In this document: in pieces, positions 8,150-16,638 of the stretch | Layout of the letters: the number at the start of each line of letters is the position of its first letter | How positions within the stretch are numbered: the stretch's first letter is position 1 | Source of the DNA: Bacillus_AD sp047238185 | Lineage (GTDB): Bacteria > Bacillota > Bacilli > Bacillales > DSM-1321 | Direction of reading: 5' to 3' | DNA: 64,000 nucleotides | NCBI RefSeq assembly: GCF_047238185.1 | Contig: NZ_JBDFMI010000001.1 | Coordinates: forward strand, 2,728,001-2,792,000 | The notes under the pieces: generated by a model | The model's database searches: none | What the model was told of the DNA's origin: nothing | The model's input: only the letters and a program-made list of their open reading frames with translations | Translations under genes and position numbers: made by a program

Positions 8150-9484
8150 TTATTTCGCTACATTGCCTGCTACATTCATAACGTCCCATGTTCTTGCAAA
8201 CGGTGGAGCGTAACAGAAGTCCATCATGCCCAATTGTGAAGTTGTCAAGCCGCTGTAAATGGCTACCGCCAAAGCGTCTACACGCAAAACTGCTCCGTTC
8301 TTGCCGACAATCTGCCCGCCTAGGATAACTTTTGTTTCTGCATGGTAGACAAGCTTCGCATGGATAGACTCTTGTCCAGGATAGTAATTTGTTTGGTTTT
8401 TGTCGGAAATGAACACTGTTTTATATGGAATGCCCATTTTCTCTGCTTCTTTTTCGCCGATGCCTGTACGGCCAGCTTCAAAATCCATTACCTTCAAGCA
8501 GGCTGAACCCAAAGTCCCTTCAAATGTTGACGCACTTCCAGCCAAATTTTCACCGATGATGCGGCCGATTTTATTGGCAGTCGTTGCAAGAGGGATGTAT
8601 ACATCTTCTTTACGGACAAGATGGTACACGCTTGCACAATCTCCCGCTGCATACACATCCTGTAAAGATGTTTCTCCGCGGTCGTTGATTTTGATTGCAC
8701 CGTTTCCAAGCATATCAATGCCAGTTTCCTTTAGGAAAGCTGTATTTGGCCTTACGCCTGTCGCAATGACAACGATATCTGCTTTGTACTCGCCTTTATC
8801 AGTTGTAACTGCTTGGACTTTCCCTTCACCTTTCAGTGAAGTGACCATTTCCGCAAGCTTTAGGTTCACTTGGTGCGAGCGGATTTCTTCTTCCAGGATT
8901 TCAGCGATTTCACTGTCGAAGCTGTCAGGAAGGATATGGTCTGTAAGTTGGATTAGAGTTACTTCCTTGCCCAATTTCTTCATGGCTTCAACGACTTCAA
9001 GACCGATATATCCAGCCCCGATTACAACAATATTCTTGTTTTCTTCCTGTTGTGCCGCTTCCTTCAAAGCAATGCCGTCTTCCATTGTCTTCAGTGTAAA
9101 TACATTTTCAAGTTCCTTGCCTTCAAATGGAGGTATAATCGCTGAGGCACCTGTAGCAACAAATAAACGGTCGTATTGATCTTCGAATACGTCTCCAGTA
9201 GCCAGGTTTTTTACAGTCATTTTTTTATTTTGGGCATCCACGGATGTGACCTGATGAAGTGTTTGCACTTCGATACCGGACTCTCTGAATTTCTCAGCTG
9301 TTCTGGCAATCATCCGATCGCTGTTATCATAGAAGTCTCCTACATAATAAGGCAGCCCGCATGCTCCGAATGATACGATATCGCTCATTTCATATACGAC
9401 AACACTTGCATCCTTTGCCATACGTTTTGCTTTTGCAGCAGCACTCATTCCCGCTGCTTCACCGCCGATAATGATAATTCTCAT
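8150..9484 (-). CDS. cdr: Coenzyme A disulfide reductase (CoADR family)
   Basis: A 444-residue FAD/NAD(P)H oxidoreductase. It has the FAD motif IIIGGEAAGMSAA, the single redox cysteine in SFGACGLPYYVG (SxxxCxxPY, which separates CoADR and NADH oxidases from classical CxxxxC reductases), the NAD(P) motif VVIGAGYIGLEVVEA, the FAD motif VYAAGDCA, and the C-terminal YAPPFARTWDVMNVAG with the tyrosines and proline typical of CoADR. It reduces CoA or related low-molecular-weight disulfides. I start at the ATG at 9482-9484 preceded by AGAAAGGAAG rather than at 9505. Its position between two cystine importers ties it to thiol redox control. Confidence 0.88.
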   Translation of the reverse strand: MRIIIIGGEAAGMSAAAKAKRMAKDASVVVYEMSDIVSFGACGLPYYVGDFYDNSDRMIARTAEKFRESGIEVQTLHQVTSVDAQNKKMTVKNLATGDVFEDQYDRLFVATGASAIIPPFEGKELENVFTLKTMEDGIALKEAAQQEENKNIVVIGAGYIGLEVVEAMKKLGKEVTLIQLTDHILPDSFDSEIAEILEEEIRSHQVNLKLAEMVTSLKGEGKVQAVTTDKGEYKADIVVIATGVRPNTAFLKETGIDMLGNGAIKINDRGETSLQDVYAAGDCASVYHLVRKEDVYIPLATTANKIGRIIGENLAGSASTFEGTLGSACLKVMDFEAGRTGIGEKEAEKMGIPYKTVFISDKNQTNYYPGQESIHAKLVYHAETKVILGGQIVGKNGAVLRVDALAVAIYSGLTTSQLGMMDFCYAPPFARTWDVMNVAGNVAK

Positions 9485-9575
9485 TGTATTCTTCCTTTCT
9501 CCCATACAAGCTGTTTGCTAAATATGAAAGCGGGAGGGTTCCTGAATGAACCCAGCCCACTCCATGCTATGTTTA

Positions 9576-10982
9576 TTATGCTACATCTTCAGAATCTTCA
9601 TCATCTGAAAGATCCGTATTACTATTGTAAACTGTTGTATCGATTTCACCCAAGATTTTAGCTGATACAGCACCAGCAGTCATTGAGCCTGATACGTTAA
9701 CTGCCGTACGTCCCATATCGATTAGTGGTTCGATTGAAATCAATAGACCTGCTAGGCCAACCGGCAAGTTCAATGCAGAAAGTACGATTAGCGCCGCGAA
9801 AGTCGCCCCGCCGCCGACACCGGCAACACCGAATGATGAAATAGCAACAATTGCCACTACTTGCAGAATGAATCCAGGATCCATTGGGTTAATGCCTACC
9901 GTTGGAGCAATCATAACAGCAAGCATAGCAGGATAGATACCTGCACAGCCGTTTTGGCCGATAGATGATCCGAAAGAAGCAGCAAAGTTTGCAACACTTT
10001 CAGAAATACCCATACCTTTAGTTTGCGCTTTTACATTCAATGGAATTGTACCTGCACTCGTACGTGATGTGAATGCAAATGTTAATGCCGGCAATGCTTT
10101 TTTAATAAACTGGATAGGATTTAAACCAACTGCTGTTACTAATACTAAGTGAACCACGATCATAGTAATCAATGCTGCATAAGAGGCGATTACGAATGTC
10201 GATAGATTGATGATGCCATCTACACTTGTTGTTGCGATTGTACTTGCCATCAATGCTAATACACCGAATGGCGTTAAACGAAGGATTAGTGTAACAATAC
10301 GCATAACGATTGCATACATAGCCCCGACAATTTTATGGAAAGTCTCAAATGCTTCTGGTTTTTTCCTGCGGATTCCAAGAGCCGCCACACCTACGAATGC
10401 TGAGAAGATTACAACGCCAAGTGTGGAAGTAGAACGTCCGCCTGCCATATCCTCAAACGGATTTGTAGGAATGAATTCCAGCATTTTTTGCGGAATGGAC
10501 GTGTTAGCTTGTTCTACTTTGCCTTCTAGTTCCTGGCTGCGCGCTTCCTCAGCTTGTCCAGCCTGGATAGACTCAGCGTTCAAATCAAATACGTTAGCAG
10601 AAAGAATACCTACTGATGCTGCAATCAGAGTCGTGAAAACCAACACCCCGATGATTAAACCTGCCATTTTACCTAAGCCCTTAGAAGACTTTAAGTTCGT
10701 CATTGCAGAAATAATTGAAACCATGATCAATGGCATAACGATCATTTTCAGTAAGCGAACATAACCGTTACCGATAATACCGAACCAGTCGGTCGACGTT
10801 TTAACAACTTCAGAATCAGATCCAAATGCAAACTGCATGATTGCACCGAATGCGATACCCATTCCAAGACCCGCGAATACACGCTTAGAGAAGGAAACAT
10901 ATTTTGTTTGCATACGATATAAAACAAAAACCATTGCTAATAATGCTGCGATGTTTAACCCAACAAAGATTACTGAATTCAT
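9576..10982 (-). CDS. tcyP: L-cystine/dicarboxylate-type sodium symporter TcyP (copy 2)
   Basis: A 468-residue DAACS symporter that shares nearly every motif with copy 1 (TDWFGIIGNGYVRLLKMIVMPLI, FTSRTSAGTIPLN, GQNGCAGIYPAMLA, SIEPLIDMGRTAVNVSGSMTAG). Differences are concentrated in the N-terminus, the NVFDLNAESIQAG loop and the acidic C-terminal tail DLSDDEDSEDVA. It starts 29 bases after the cysteine desulfidase gene, so it belongs to the same operon, and the CoADR gene follows. Transport of cystine to feed the desulfidase is the natural reading. Confidence 0.9.
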   Translation of the reverse strand: MNSVIFVGLNIAALLAMVFVLYRMQTKYVSFSKRVFAGLGMGIAFGAIMQFAFGSDSEVVKTSTDWFGIIGNGYVRLLKMIVMPLIMVSIISAMTNLKSSKGLGKMAGLIIGVLVFTTLIAASVGILSANVFDLNAESIQAGQAEEARSQELEGKVEQANTSIPQKMLEFIPTNPFEDMAGGRSTSTLGVVIFSAFVGVAALGIRRKKPEAFETFHKIVGAMYAIVMRIVTLILRLTPFGVLALMASTIATTSVDGIINLSTFVIASYAALITMIVVHLVLVTAVGLNPIQFIKKALPALTFAFTSRTSAGTIPLNVKAQTKGMGISESVANFAASFGSSIGQNGCAGIYPAMLAVMIAPTVGINPMDPGFILQVVAIVAISSFGVAGVGGGATFAALIVLSALNLPVGLAGLLISIEPLIDMGRTAVNVSGSMTAGAVSAKILGEIDTTVYNSNTDLSDDEDSEDVA

Positions 10983-11011
10983 TAATGAGCACCTTATTTC
11001 TTATAGTCTAT

Positions 11012-12286
11012 TTATTTTTTATTTAACATTTGCTTTAACACGATTGTATCCAAAGTCGGAGAACCTTCATTTCCGATTTGGCTGAAGTTGCGGATTGTAT
11101 CGTTAACATCCTTTTCTACAAATCCGTTCGTACCGGAAATGCAGATACCCTTCTTGGCCAGCAGCGCTGCTTGCACGGCAGCTCCTGAACATGTCGCCAC
11201 CTTCATGGCACAGCCGGCTTTCGCTCCGTCACATAACATTCCCGTTACATTTCCAAGTGTATTCTGGATGGAATAATACATTTGCTCTGTATTGCCGCCT
11301 AGCAGGAAAGTAATGGCTGCCGCAGAGCTTGCACCTGCGATAGTCACTCCGCACAAAGCAGATAAACGGCCGAATTGATTTTTGATGAAGATTGCAATCA
11401 AATGACTGATCGCAACTGCACGGATCATTTCTTCTTCGTCTGCACCAAGTTTTCTCGCCACTGCCACAACCGGCAACGTAACGGCTATTCCTTGGTTACC
11501 GCTGCCTGAGTTGGCCATAACCGGCAAGGTTGCTCCGCCCATGCGCGCATCCGATCCAGCTGCCGCATAACTCATGGCATGATTGGCGAGGTCATCAGAT
11601 AAAAGGCCGTCCTGCATTTGTTCTTTGATCATCTTGCCGACCTGAAGCCCATATTCATTCTCAAGTCCATGATTGGCGACTTCCAAGTTCATTTCGATGC
11701 TTCTTTTGACAAGATCCAATTTAGACAATGGGCAATGTAAAGCAAATTGAACAATATCGTCCAAAGTGAAATCAGCTTCATCTTTGCTTCCTTCTTCGCT
11801 GCCCTTGCCCTCATTCAATGCACATTGCTCTTCGCCATTAACTTTAATGGACGTGATTAAAGTATGTTCATCTTCGATGACAACCTGCACAGTTTCATTT
11901 TCTGTCTCAATTGTCGCATCAATGACTAACACTTTAGGAGAAATCGCTTCCACAACCTTCACCATGCCATTGTTGCAAAGAGCTAACGCCTGTTCTTCTT
12001 GTTCAGAAGAAGCTTTTTCAATAAGGGATAATTTTTTTTCCGATCCTTTTACAATTGCCCCCAAAGCCCCTACGAAAGCAATTCCAGTATGGTTTCTTCC
12101 AGGGATGGCAACAGCCATGGCATTTTTAATCACATTTCGGCTGCATGAAAGCGTAATGGATTTAATCGGTGCTGTTGTTTTTTCAGCTGCCACTGCGGCT
12201 GCATAAGCAATCGCTATAGGCTCTGTGCAACCGACAGCAACGATCAATTCTTTTTCAAGTACGTGTTGTAGGTCTACGTAATTCAT
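11012..12286 (-). CDS. L-cysteine desulfidase (UPF0597/CyuA-like), Fe-S enzyme
   Basis: A 424-residue member of the family that includes E. coli CyuA (YhaM) and archaeal L-cysteine desulfidase, related to the alpha subunit of Fe-S L-serine dehydratases. It converts L-cysteine to pyruvate, ammonia and sulfide in the cytosol. Conserved cysteines for a [4Fe-4S] cluster are visible in VGCTEPIA at the N-terminus and in LCGVTIAG and MLCDGAKAGCAMKV near the C-terminus; MANSGSGNQGIAVTLPV is another hallmark. The ATG follows GAAGGGGG. It is first in an operon with TcyP and CoADR, and an Fnr-type box precedes its promoter, which suits an oxygen-sensitive cluster. Serine as alternative substrate cannot be excluded. 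Confidence 0.85.
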   Translation of the reverse strand: MNYVDLQHVLEKELIVAVGCTEPIAIAYAAAVAAEKTTAPIKSITLSCSRNVIKNAMAVAIPGRNHTGIAFVGALGAIVKGSEKKLSLIEKASSEQEEQALALCNNGMVKVVEAISPKVLVIDATIETENETVQVVIEDEHTLITSIKVNGEEQCALNEGKGSEEGSKDEADFTLDDIVQFALHCPLSKLDLVKRSIEMNLEVANHGLENEYGLQVGKMIKEQMQDGLLSDDLANHAMSYAAAGSDARMGGATLPVMANSGSGNQGIAVTLPVVAVARKLGADEEEMIRAVAISHLIAIFIKNQFGRLSALCGVTIAGASSAAAITFLLGGNTEQMYYSIQNTLGNVTGMLCDGAKAGCAMKVATCSGAAVQAALLAKKGICISGTNGFVEKDVNDTIRNFSQIGNEGSPTLDTIVLKQMLNKK

Positions 12287-12310
12287 TTTTGGCCCCCTTC
12301 GATCTTTTGT

Positions 12311-12339
12311 TTAATAAAGCCAATGATGCCGATCGTCAA
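12311..12339 (-). promoter_or_regulatory. Sigma-A promoter of the cysteine desulfidase operon
   Basis: On the minus strand TTGACG (12334-12339) and TATTAA (12311-12316) are 17 bases apart, giving a transcript start near 12301-12304 and a short leader to the ATG at 12286. The -10 is imperfect, which fits an activated promoter. Confidence 0.6.
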
Positions 12340-12352
12340 ACATTATGGCTAA

Positions 12353-12372
12353 TTTGTGAATTAATTCACAAA
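12353..12372. promoter_or_regulatory. Crp/Fnr-type operator, 20-base perfect palindrome
   Basis: TTTGTGAATTAATTCACAAA is perfectly symmetric and contains TGTGA-N6-TCACA, the consensus of the Crp/Fnr family and of B. subtilis Fnr. Its centre lies about 58-61 bases before the inferred transcript start of the cysteine desulfidase operon, which is the class I activator position. Which regulator binds is inferred. Confidence 0.7.
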
Positions 12373-12474
12373 ATCGAGTAAAAAAAGAGGCATCTATCGA
12401 CTTTATGTATATCCGTCTGATTCACTCTTTAAGATTGTGAATTTGTGAGCAAACTTTCACGCACTTCATGGCTC

Positions 12475-13164
12475 TTATGTCTGCTTAGACGTTTCTTTCA
12501 CTTTCTGCAAATAGCGATACACAGTTGGTTCTGAAGTTTGAAGCAAGCTGCTCACCCTATGGACACTGCTCTTCAATAAAAACACACCTTGGTCGTACAG
12601 TGTTTTGATGAATGCTGTTTTCTCTTCAGGAGACATTCTTTCAAATGGTATATTGCTCTTAGCCAATTGGTCGGTTACTACCGTTTCTAATGCATCATCC
12701 AAATTGCCGTGCAGATACTCTTCAGCATCATTGCTTTCCATCTTCTTAACGGCCGGGCCACTATTCGTTTCTGAAAACGTTGTAAAGTACTCCAGCAATT
12801 CTTTCGCTTTCTGGAAAAAAGCAATATCAGTATTGACACAAAGCATACCGACTAACTGTCCCTTTTCATCTTTAATAAAATAGCTTGATGAGCGGAATAC
12901 TCTTCCGTCTTTGCCGACAGCTTTGTAGTTTGCCACATAATCCTGTTTGGCATATAGCTTCTTTTGCTTCACTTGAAGAATAAAGTTCGTAGGGTTATCC
13001 CCTACTTTTCTACCTGTGACATGGCCATTTTCAATCGCAACAATCGTCTGCTCATCTCTCGTTAAATCGTGAAGGGCGACCTCCGATTGTTCACCAAGTA
13101 TATTAGCCAAGAATTTCATTATAGAAGAATAAGGTTTTAGATATGCATTCATTTCGTGAATCAA
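12475..13164 (-). CDS. YheO-like PAS/HTH transcriptional regulator
   Basis: A 229-residue regulator of the YheO family: an N-terminal PAS-like domain (about residues 10-125, with EVALHDL, VTGRKVGDNPT and GMLCVNTDI) and a C-terminal helix-turn-helix (GVFLLKSSVHRVSSLLQTSEPTVYRYLQKV). The start is a TTG at 13162-13164, 8 bases after AGGAG. It lies just upstream of, and on the same strand as, the cysteine desulfidase operon, separated by 188 bases with that operon's own promoter, so it is its likely regulator. The PAS-like domain probably binds a small molecule such as an amino acid; the ligand is unknown. Confidence 0.82.
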   Translation of the reverse strand: MIHEMNAYLKPYSSIMKFLANILGEQSEVALHDLTRDEQTIVAIENGHVTGRKVGDNPTNFILQVKQKKLYAKQDYVANYKAVGKDGRVFRSSSYFIKDEKGQLVGMLCVNTDIAFFQKAKELLEYFTTFSETNSGPAVKKMESNDAEEYLHGNLDDALETVVTDQLAKSNIPFERMSPEEKTAFIKTLYDQGVFLLKSSVHRVSSLLQTSEPTVYRYLQKVKETSKQT

Positions 13165-13192
13165 CCTATCAGCTCCTCTGCCACCTCTTTCG

Positions 13193-13255
13193 ATATTGTG
13201 ATAATTTCTTATCGTGATAATAATTTATTATTGCAATAAAACTTTATCATGATAA
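13193..13255. promoter_or_regulatory. Cluster of four 12-base palindromic sites upstream of the YheO-like gene
   Basis: Three perfect or near-perfect palindromes, TTATCGTGATAA (13209-13220), TTATTGCAATAA (13228-13239) and TTATCATGATAA (13244-13255), and a degenerate one (ATATTGTGATAA, 13193-13204) have centres spaced about 16, 19 and 16 bases apart. They cover the expected promoter of the YheO-like gene, so autoregulation is the simplest reading. The binding protein is not shown. Confidence 0.6.
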
Positions 13256-13448
13256 TAAAAGTTTATCAACACCTTTTTTCTATTTCCATATTGTACATGT
13301 TTTTCATGTTTGTAGATTAAGAATGTTAGTAATCATTTTATGCATCTCAATATGGCCAGCAGTCGGCTCGCCCTCATTCTTTTTAAGTTCTATAAAAGGA
13401 ATTAAGTAAATCCATGTCAAATATAAGTAAAATAATGGAGGGAGACAT

Positions 13449-14162
13449 ATGGCCAGAAAACGATTAGTTCTTTTTATTCTTTGTTTTTCTGTTATCCCGT
13501 TCTTGTCCAGCTGCAACCCATTTCAGAACAATTGCCCGCCGAATGTACAAATAGATTATATAGACGCATTGAAATGGAATGATATCCACTATGAGAGCCA
13601 TCCCGAACTAAAAGATACTATAGCCAACGCCCAATTAGGCAAATTAATCGGATATATTTCTTACCGGATGGCTGAGGACGCGTGCTTGAATTATAAGATG
13701 AAAAACGGCGATGCTACATTTCTTGAGGAAGGAACAAAGGTCTATAGTCTATCAGGCTACCGCACCTCCTCAAGAGTATATGCTGACGGCCGGATTTTTC
13801 AGGCAAACGAGAAGCCAAAAGCAAAAACGATCGGCGACTTATATGACATAAAGGGCAAAGTCGAAAACATTGCCTTTGAAAGTACAGATGACAGCCGGCC
13901 ATTGCACTCTTTTTCGCAGCAATCCATCGAACCGTTCCTGCATGCGTACCTGCAGCTTCCTTTATTATCTTCGCGTCAGACATCAAGAGCGATTGACACA
14001 TTGAAGGATGAAGACCGTGTATTCATCCGCTTACTATTGAAGGATGGAAGCTCTCTTAGGATCAGCTATTGGATGGACCAAAACATAACAACTCCGTGGG
14101 CAGAAGGCAACGAGGCCACTCAAAAGCTAGTGAAAAAAGAATGGAAGAAAGGATTAGATTAA
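13449..14162 (+). CDS. Predicted lipoprotein, unknown function
   Basis: A 237-residue protein with a lipoprotein signal peptide: a basic start MARKRLVLF, a hydrophobic core and the lipobox FLSSC, so Cys22 should be lipid-modified and the protein anchored outside the membrane. The mature part contains no domain I recognise; it has a CPPN motif right after the lipobox and a C-terminal region (RVFIRLLLKDGSSLRISYWMD) that looks like a beta-sandwich. ATG after GGAGGGAG. Single gene between the YheO-like regulator and an acetyltransferase. Confidence 0.75.
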   Translation: MARKRLVLFILCFSVIPFLSSCNPFQNNCPPNVQIDYIDALKWNDIHYESHPELKDTIANAQLGKLIGYISYRMAEDACLNYKMKNGDATFLEEGTKVYSLSGYRTSSRVYADGRIFQANEKPKAKTIGDLYDIKGKVENIAFESTDDSRPLHSFSQQSIEPFLHAYLQLPLLSSRQTSRAIDTLKDEDRVFIRLLLKDGSSLRISYWMDQNITTPWAEGNEATQKLVKKEWKKGLD

Positions 14163-14319
14163 TAGACCGATAACCGCCTTTCTGTTTACCGTCCATCCTT
14201 AACCAGCCCGTTATCCATAGCAAGTAAAAGGCATGTGGAACCTGAGGGAATATCTATTGATCTCTATACCATTAAGAACTATGCAAATAAATGAACTATA
14301 TCGCAATAGGAGGGATTCC

Positions 14320-14889
14320 ATGAAAACGGCACTATCTTTATCGAAAGAAACCGATCGGCTCCTGATCCGCTTTTATGAAAAGAGCGATTTTCCGAATTGG
14401 CATGAGTCCATGAAACAAAGAATGCCTTCACAGCAGCCATTTGATGATGGCAGGCCTACAGGCATCGAGAATTATACATCAGAAACATTTAGTGCCTGGG
14501 TAGAAAAAGACCATCATGCAGCTGAAAAGGATTACTTTTATCACTTAGGCATTTTCAGGAAGCAAGACGGCGTTCACATCGGTAAAATTGAATTGTTTAC
14601 GATTCTCCGTATGGATTATCAATGGGGAATGATGGGCTATTCAATCCACAATCAGTTCTGGAGACAAGAATATGGAATGGAAAGCGTAAAAGCGGCTTCC
14701 GAGTTGTTTTTCAATGTGCTTGGTTTCCATCGCTTGGAATTGCATATTCATCCCGATAATGCCCCATCGCTCCAGCTGGCAGAAAAAGCTGGCTTCCGGT
14801 TGGAATGCCGGCGGGAGTCCTTCTCCTTGGAGAATGGCGTATGGAGCGATATGTTGATCTATTATTTAAATAACAACCTATCGCAATAA
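14320..14889 (+). CDS. GNAT family N-acetyltransferase (RimJ/RimL-like)
   Basis: A 189-residue acetyltransferase. TDRLLIRFYEKSDFPNWHE is the usual RimL-type N-terminus, MGYSIHNQFWRQEYGMESVKAASELFF is the acetyl-CoA binding region (with QEYGME replacing the common GxGxxxE), and HRLELHIHPDNAPSLQLAEKAGFRLE is the C-terminal GNAT motif. The ATG at 14320 follows AGGAGGG; the longer open frame starting at 14233 lacks a ribosome binding site. Substrate could be a protein N-terminus, an antibiotic or a metabolite. Confidence 0.85.
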   Translation: MKTALSLSKETDRLLIRFYEKSDFPNWHESMKQRMPSQQPFDDGRPTGIENYTSETFSAWVEKDHHAAEKDYFYHLGIFRKQDGVHIGKIELFTILRMDYQWGMMGYSIHNQFWRQEYGMESVKAASELFFNVLGFHRLELHIHPDNAPSLQLAEKAGFRLECRRESFSLENGVWSDMLIYYLNNNLSQ

Positions 14890-14911
14890 GGGAAGCGAAT
14901 CCGCTTCCCTT
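14888..14911. terminator. Bidirectional terminator between acetyltransferase and permease
   Basis: Ten-base arms AAGGGAAGCG and CGCTTCCCTT with a 4-base loop, overlapping the acetyltransferase stop codon and followed by TATTTTATT on the plus strand. It also lies just after the permease stop on the minus strand. Confidence 0.85.
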
Positions 14912-14914
14912 ATT

Positions 14915-16333
14915 TTATTGATCCACTTGGTCACTTTCAAAAGGTGCGGTAATAGTCCCTTTATTTTTGTTCTTAACATAATAAAAAAGGTAGCAGAAAA
15001 TGAAAAAGCCAATGCCTATCACTAATCCCGTCAACTGGGTCGGATCGAATGCCAAAAATAGCAGTATGGAAATGCAAAACAATAGGCAAATCAATGGCAC
15101 ATATGGATAAAAGGGTACTTTATATTGAAGATCGCTTACTTTTCTACCTGACTTTACGTATTTATATCGGAACATAAGCTGTGAGCAAGCGATGCCCATC
15201 CATGAAATGGTGACAGATATGCCAGCAATCGACATTAAGAAAACAAAAACGGTATCCGCCGCTATGACGCTGGTCAACAATGACAGAAGAGAAAAAACAA
15301 TTGTCACAAGGAGAGCTGTAAAAGGAACTTTGCGCTTCGATAATCTTCCGAACTTTTTAGGTGCCATCCCTTCATGCGACATGGACCATAAAAGGCGTGT
15401 AGATGCATAAATGCACGAATTTCCGACTGACAAAATGGCAGTCAATATAACAAAATTCATAATGTCGGGAGCAAAAGGTATGCCCGCAAGATCCATCAGC
15501 GTTACAAACGGGCTTTCCAGTAATCCTAATTCCGATGAGGGAAAAATGGCTGATAAAACAATGATAGACGAAATATAGAAAATAATAATTCTAAAAAGGA
15601 CGTTTCTGATGGCGCGTGGAATATTTTTCTGAGGCTGTTCACTTTCTCCTGCTGCAATCCCTATCAATTCAGAACCTTGATAAGAAAAAATAACATTCAT
15701 CATTGTAACAAAGAGGATGCCGAATCCTTGAGGAAATAACTTATTCTCTGTGAAGTGGCTTAACACAGGAGCCGGGCGGTCCGCCAAATGGATCAAACCA
15801 AATATGGCCCCTACTCCAATAGCCAGGAAGAAAAGGACTGCTACTACTTTTATTCCCGCAAGCCAATATTCTGCCTCTGCAAATCCCTTTGTGGAAAGTG
15901 CATTTAGCGCAAATAAAAAGAGGATGAAAATGAAGCACCATACCCAGGTGGATGAACCCGGAAACCATCTGTGCATCAACATCCCTGCTGCTGTAAATTC
16001 AACTCCGGCAGTGGTAGCCGAACCAATAAAATACATCCAGCCCAACGAAAAACCGGCAGCAGGGGAAATGAATTTTGATGCATAGGTCTGGAATGATCCG
16101 GTTACTGGCATAAATACCGCCAACTCTCCCAAACAAACCATGACTAAATATAAAATGATACCACCAAATAAATAACCAATTAAAGCCCCGCCTGGACCTG
16201 CTTGATGAATGGTAAAGCCCGCATTCAAAAATAAGCCTGTCCCGATAACCCCTCCAAGCGACAGCATGAATAAATGCCTGCTTTTCATGGATCTGTCCAA
16301 TTGATTATGCTCCTGTTGATCCACTTGCCTCAC
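14915..16333 (-). CDS. APC family amino acid permease (RocE/YbgF-type)
   Basis: A 472-residue, about 12-helix amino acid permease. MKSRHLFMLSLGGVIGTGLFLNAGFTIHQAGPGGA is the classic N-terminus of the AAT subfamily (GIGTGLF substrate-binding helix break), and YQGSELIGIAAGESEQPQKNIPRAI is the conserved helix 6-7 loop. Bacillus members carry arginine/ornithine (RocC, RocE), S-methylmethionine or other amino acids; the residue set does not let me choose. The upstream region has a sigma-A promoter with two TTCC-N7-GGAA dyads after it, so expression is probably repressed by an unidentified regulator. Confidence 0.88.
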   Translation of the reverse strand: MRQVDQQEHNQLDRSMKSRHLFMLSLGGVIGTGLFLNAGFTIHQAGPGGALIGYLFGGIILYLVMVCLGELAVFMPVTGSFQTYASKFISPAAGFSLGWMYFIGSATTAGVEFTAAGMLMHRWFPGSSTWVWCFIFILFLFALNALSTKGFAEAEYWLAGIKVVAVLFFLAIGVGAIFGLIHLADRPAPVLSHFTENKLFPQGFGILFVTMMNVIFSYQGSELIGIAAGESEQPQKNIPRAIRNVLFRIIIFYISSIIVLSAIFPSSELGLLESPFVTLMDLAGIPFAPDIMNFVILTAILSVGNSCIYASTRLLWSMSHEGMAPKKFGRLSKRKVPFTALLVTIVFSLLSLLTSVIAADTVFVFLMSIAGISVTISWMGIACSQLMFRYKYVKSGRKVSDLQYKVPFYPYVPLICLLFCISILLFLAFDPTQLTGLVIGIGFFIFCYLFYYVKNKNKGTITAPFESDQVDQ

Positions 16334-16399
16334 ACCTTTATCTTTTTCTAAAAATCAGTCCGTTAATAGGTACATCCAACCACTTTGACCACCAACAAA

Positions 16400-16434
16400 T
16401 TCCATTTAACGGAATTACCTTCCTTTTAACGGAA
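16400..16434. promoter_or_regulatory. Paired dyad operators in the permease leader
   Basis: TTCCATTTAACGGAA (16400-16414) and TTCCTTTTAACGGAA (16420-16434) are imperfect palindromes repeated exactly 20 bases apart, about two helical turns. They lie just downstream of the permease promoter, and a third TAACGGA (16454-16460) overlaps the promoter itself. This arrangement fits a repressor that binds cooperatively. Confidence 0.5.
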
Positions 16435-16447
16435 TGATTCTGGATAA

Positions 16448-16476
16448 ATCGTATAACGGATCGATTTAATTGTCAA
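16448..16476 (-). promoter_or_regulatory. Sigma-A promoter of the amino acid permease
   Basis: On the minus strand TTGACA (16471-16476) and TACGAT (16448-16453) are separated by 17 bases. It is the best promoter between the permease and the divergent methyltransferase gene. Confidence 0.6.
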
Positions 16477-16496
16477 TTTATTTTGAATAATTAGTA

Positions 16497-16510
16497 TATA
16501 AGCGCTTACA
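16497..16510. promoter_or_regulatory. Near-consensus CcpA (cre) site
   Basis: TATAAGCGCTTACA matches the cre consensus TGWAANCGNTNWCA at all but one defined position. It lies upstream of the permease promoter and between divergent genes, so catabolite control of either side is possible. One mismatch keeps confidence low. Confidence 0.4.
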
Positions 16511-16638
16511 TTTGGAAAGTTGGCAAGAATGTAAGGTTTGTTATCCTATTCACCCTCGGTTTAGTTCTATTTAGAAGGAATACGATACGATCCCCTCGAA
16601 TTGAAGGAATAAACTAATTAAGAAAAAAGGTGGAATCT

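Noticed and set aside
8400..9179. Long open frame antisense to the CoA disulfide reductase gene (259 codons)
   Set aside because: It is the shadow of a high-quality coding frame; it has no ribosome binding site and no recognisable motif.
10207..10764. Open frame of 185 codons antisense to the second tcyP gene
   Set aside because: The product is a low-complexity mirror of the transporter sequence; similar shadows occur opposite the first tcyP and mtlA.
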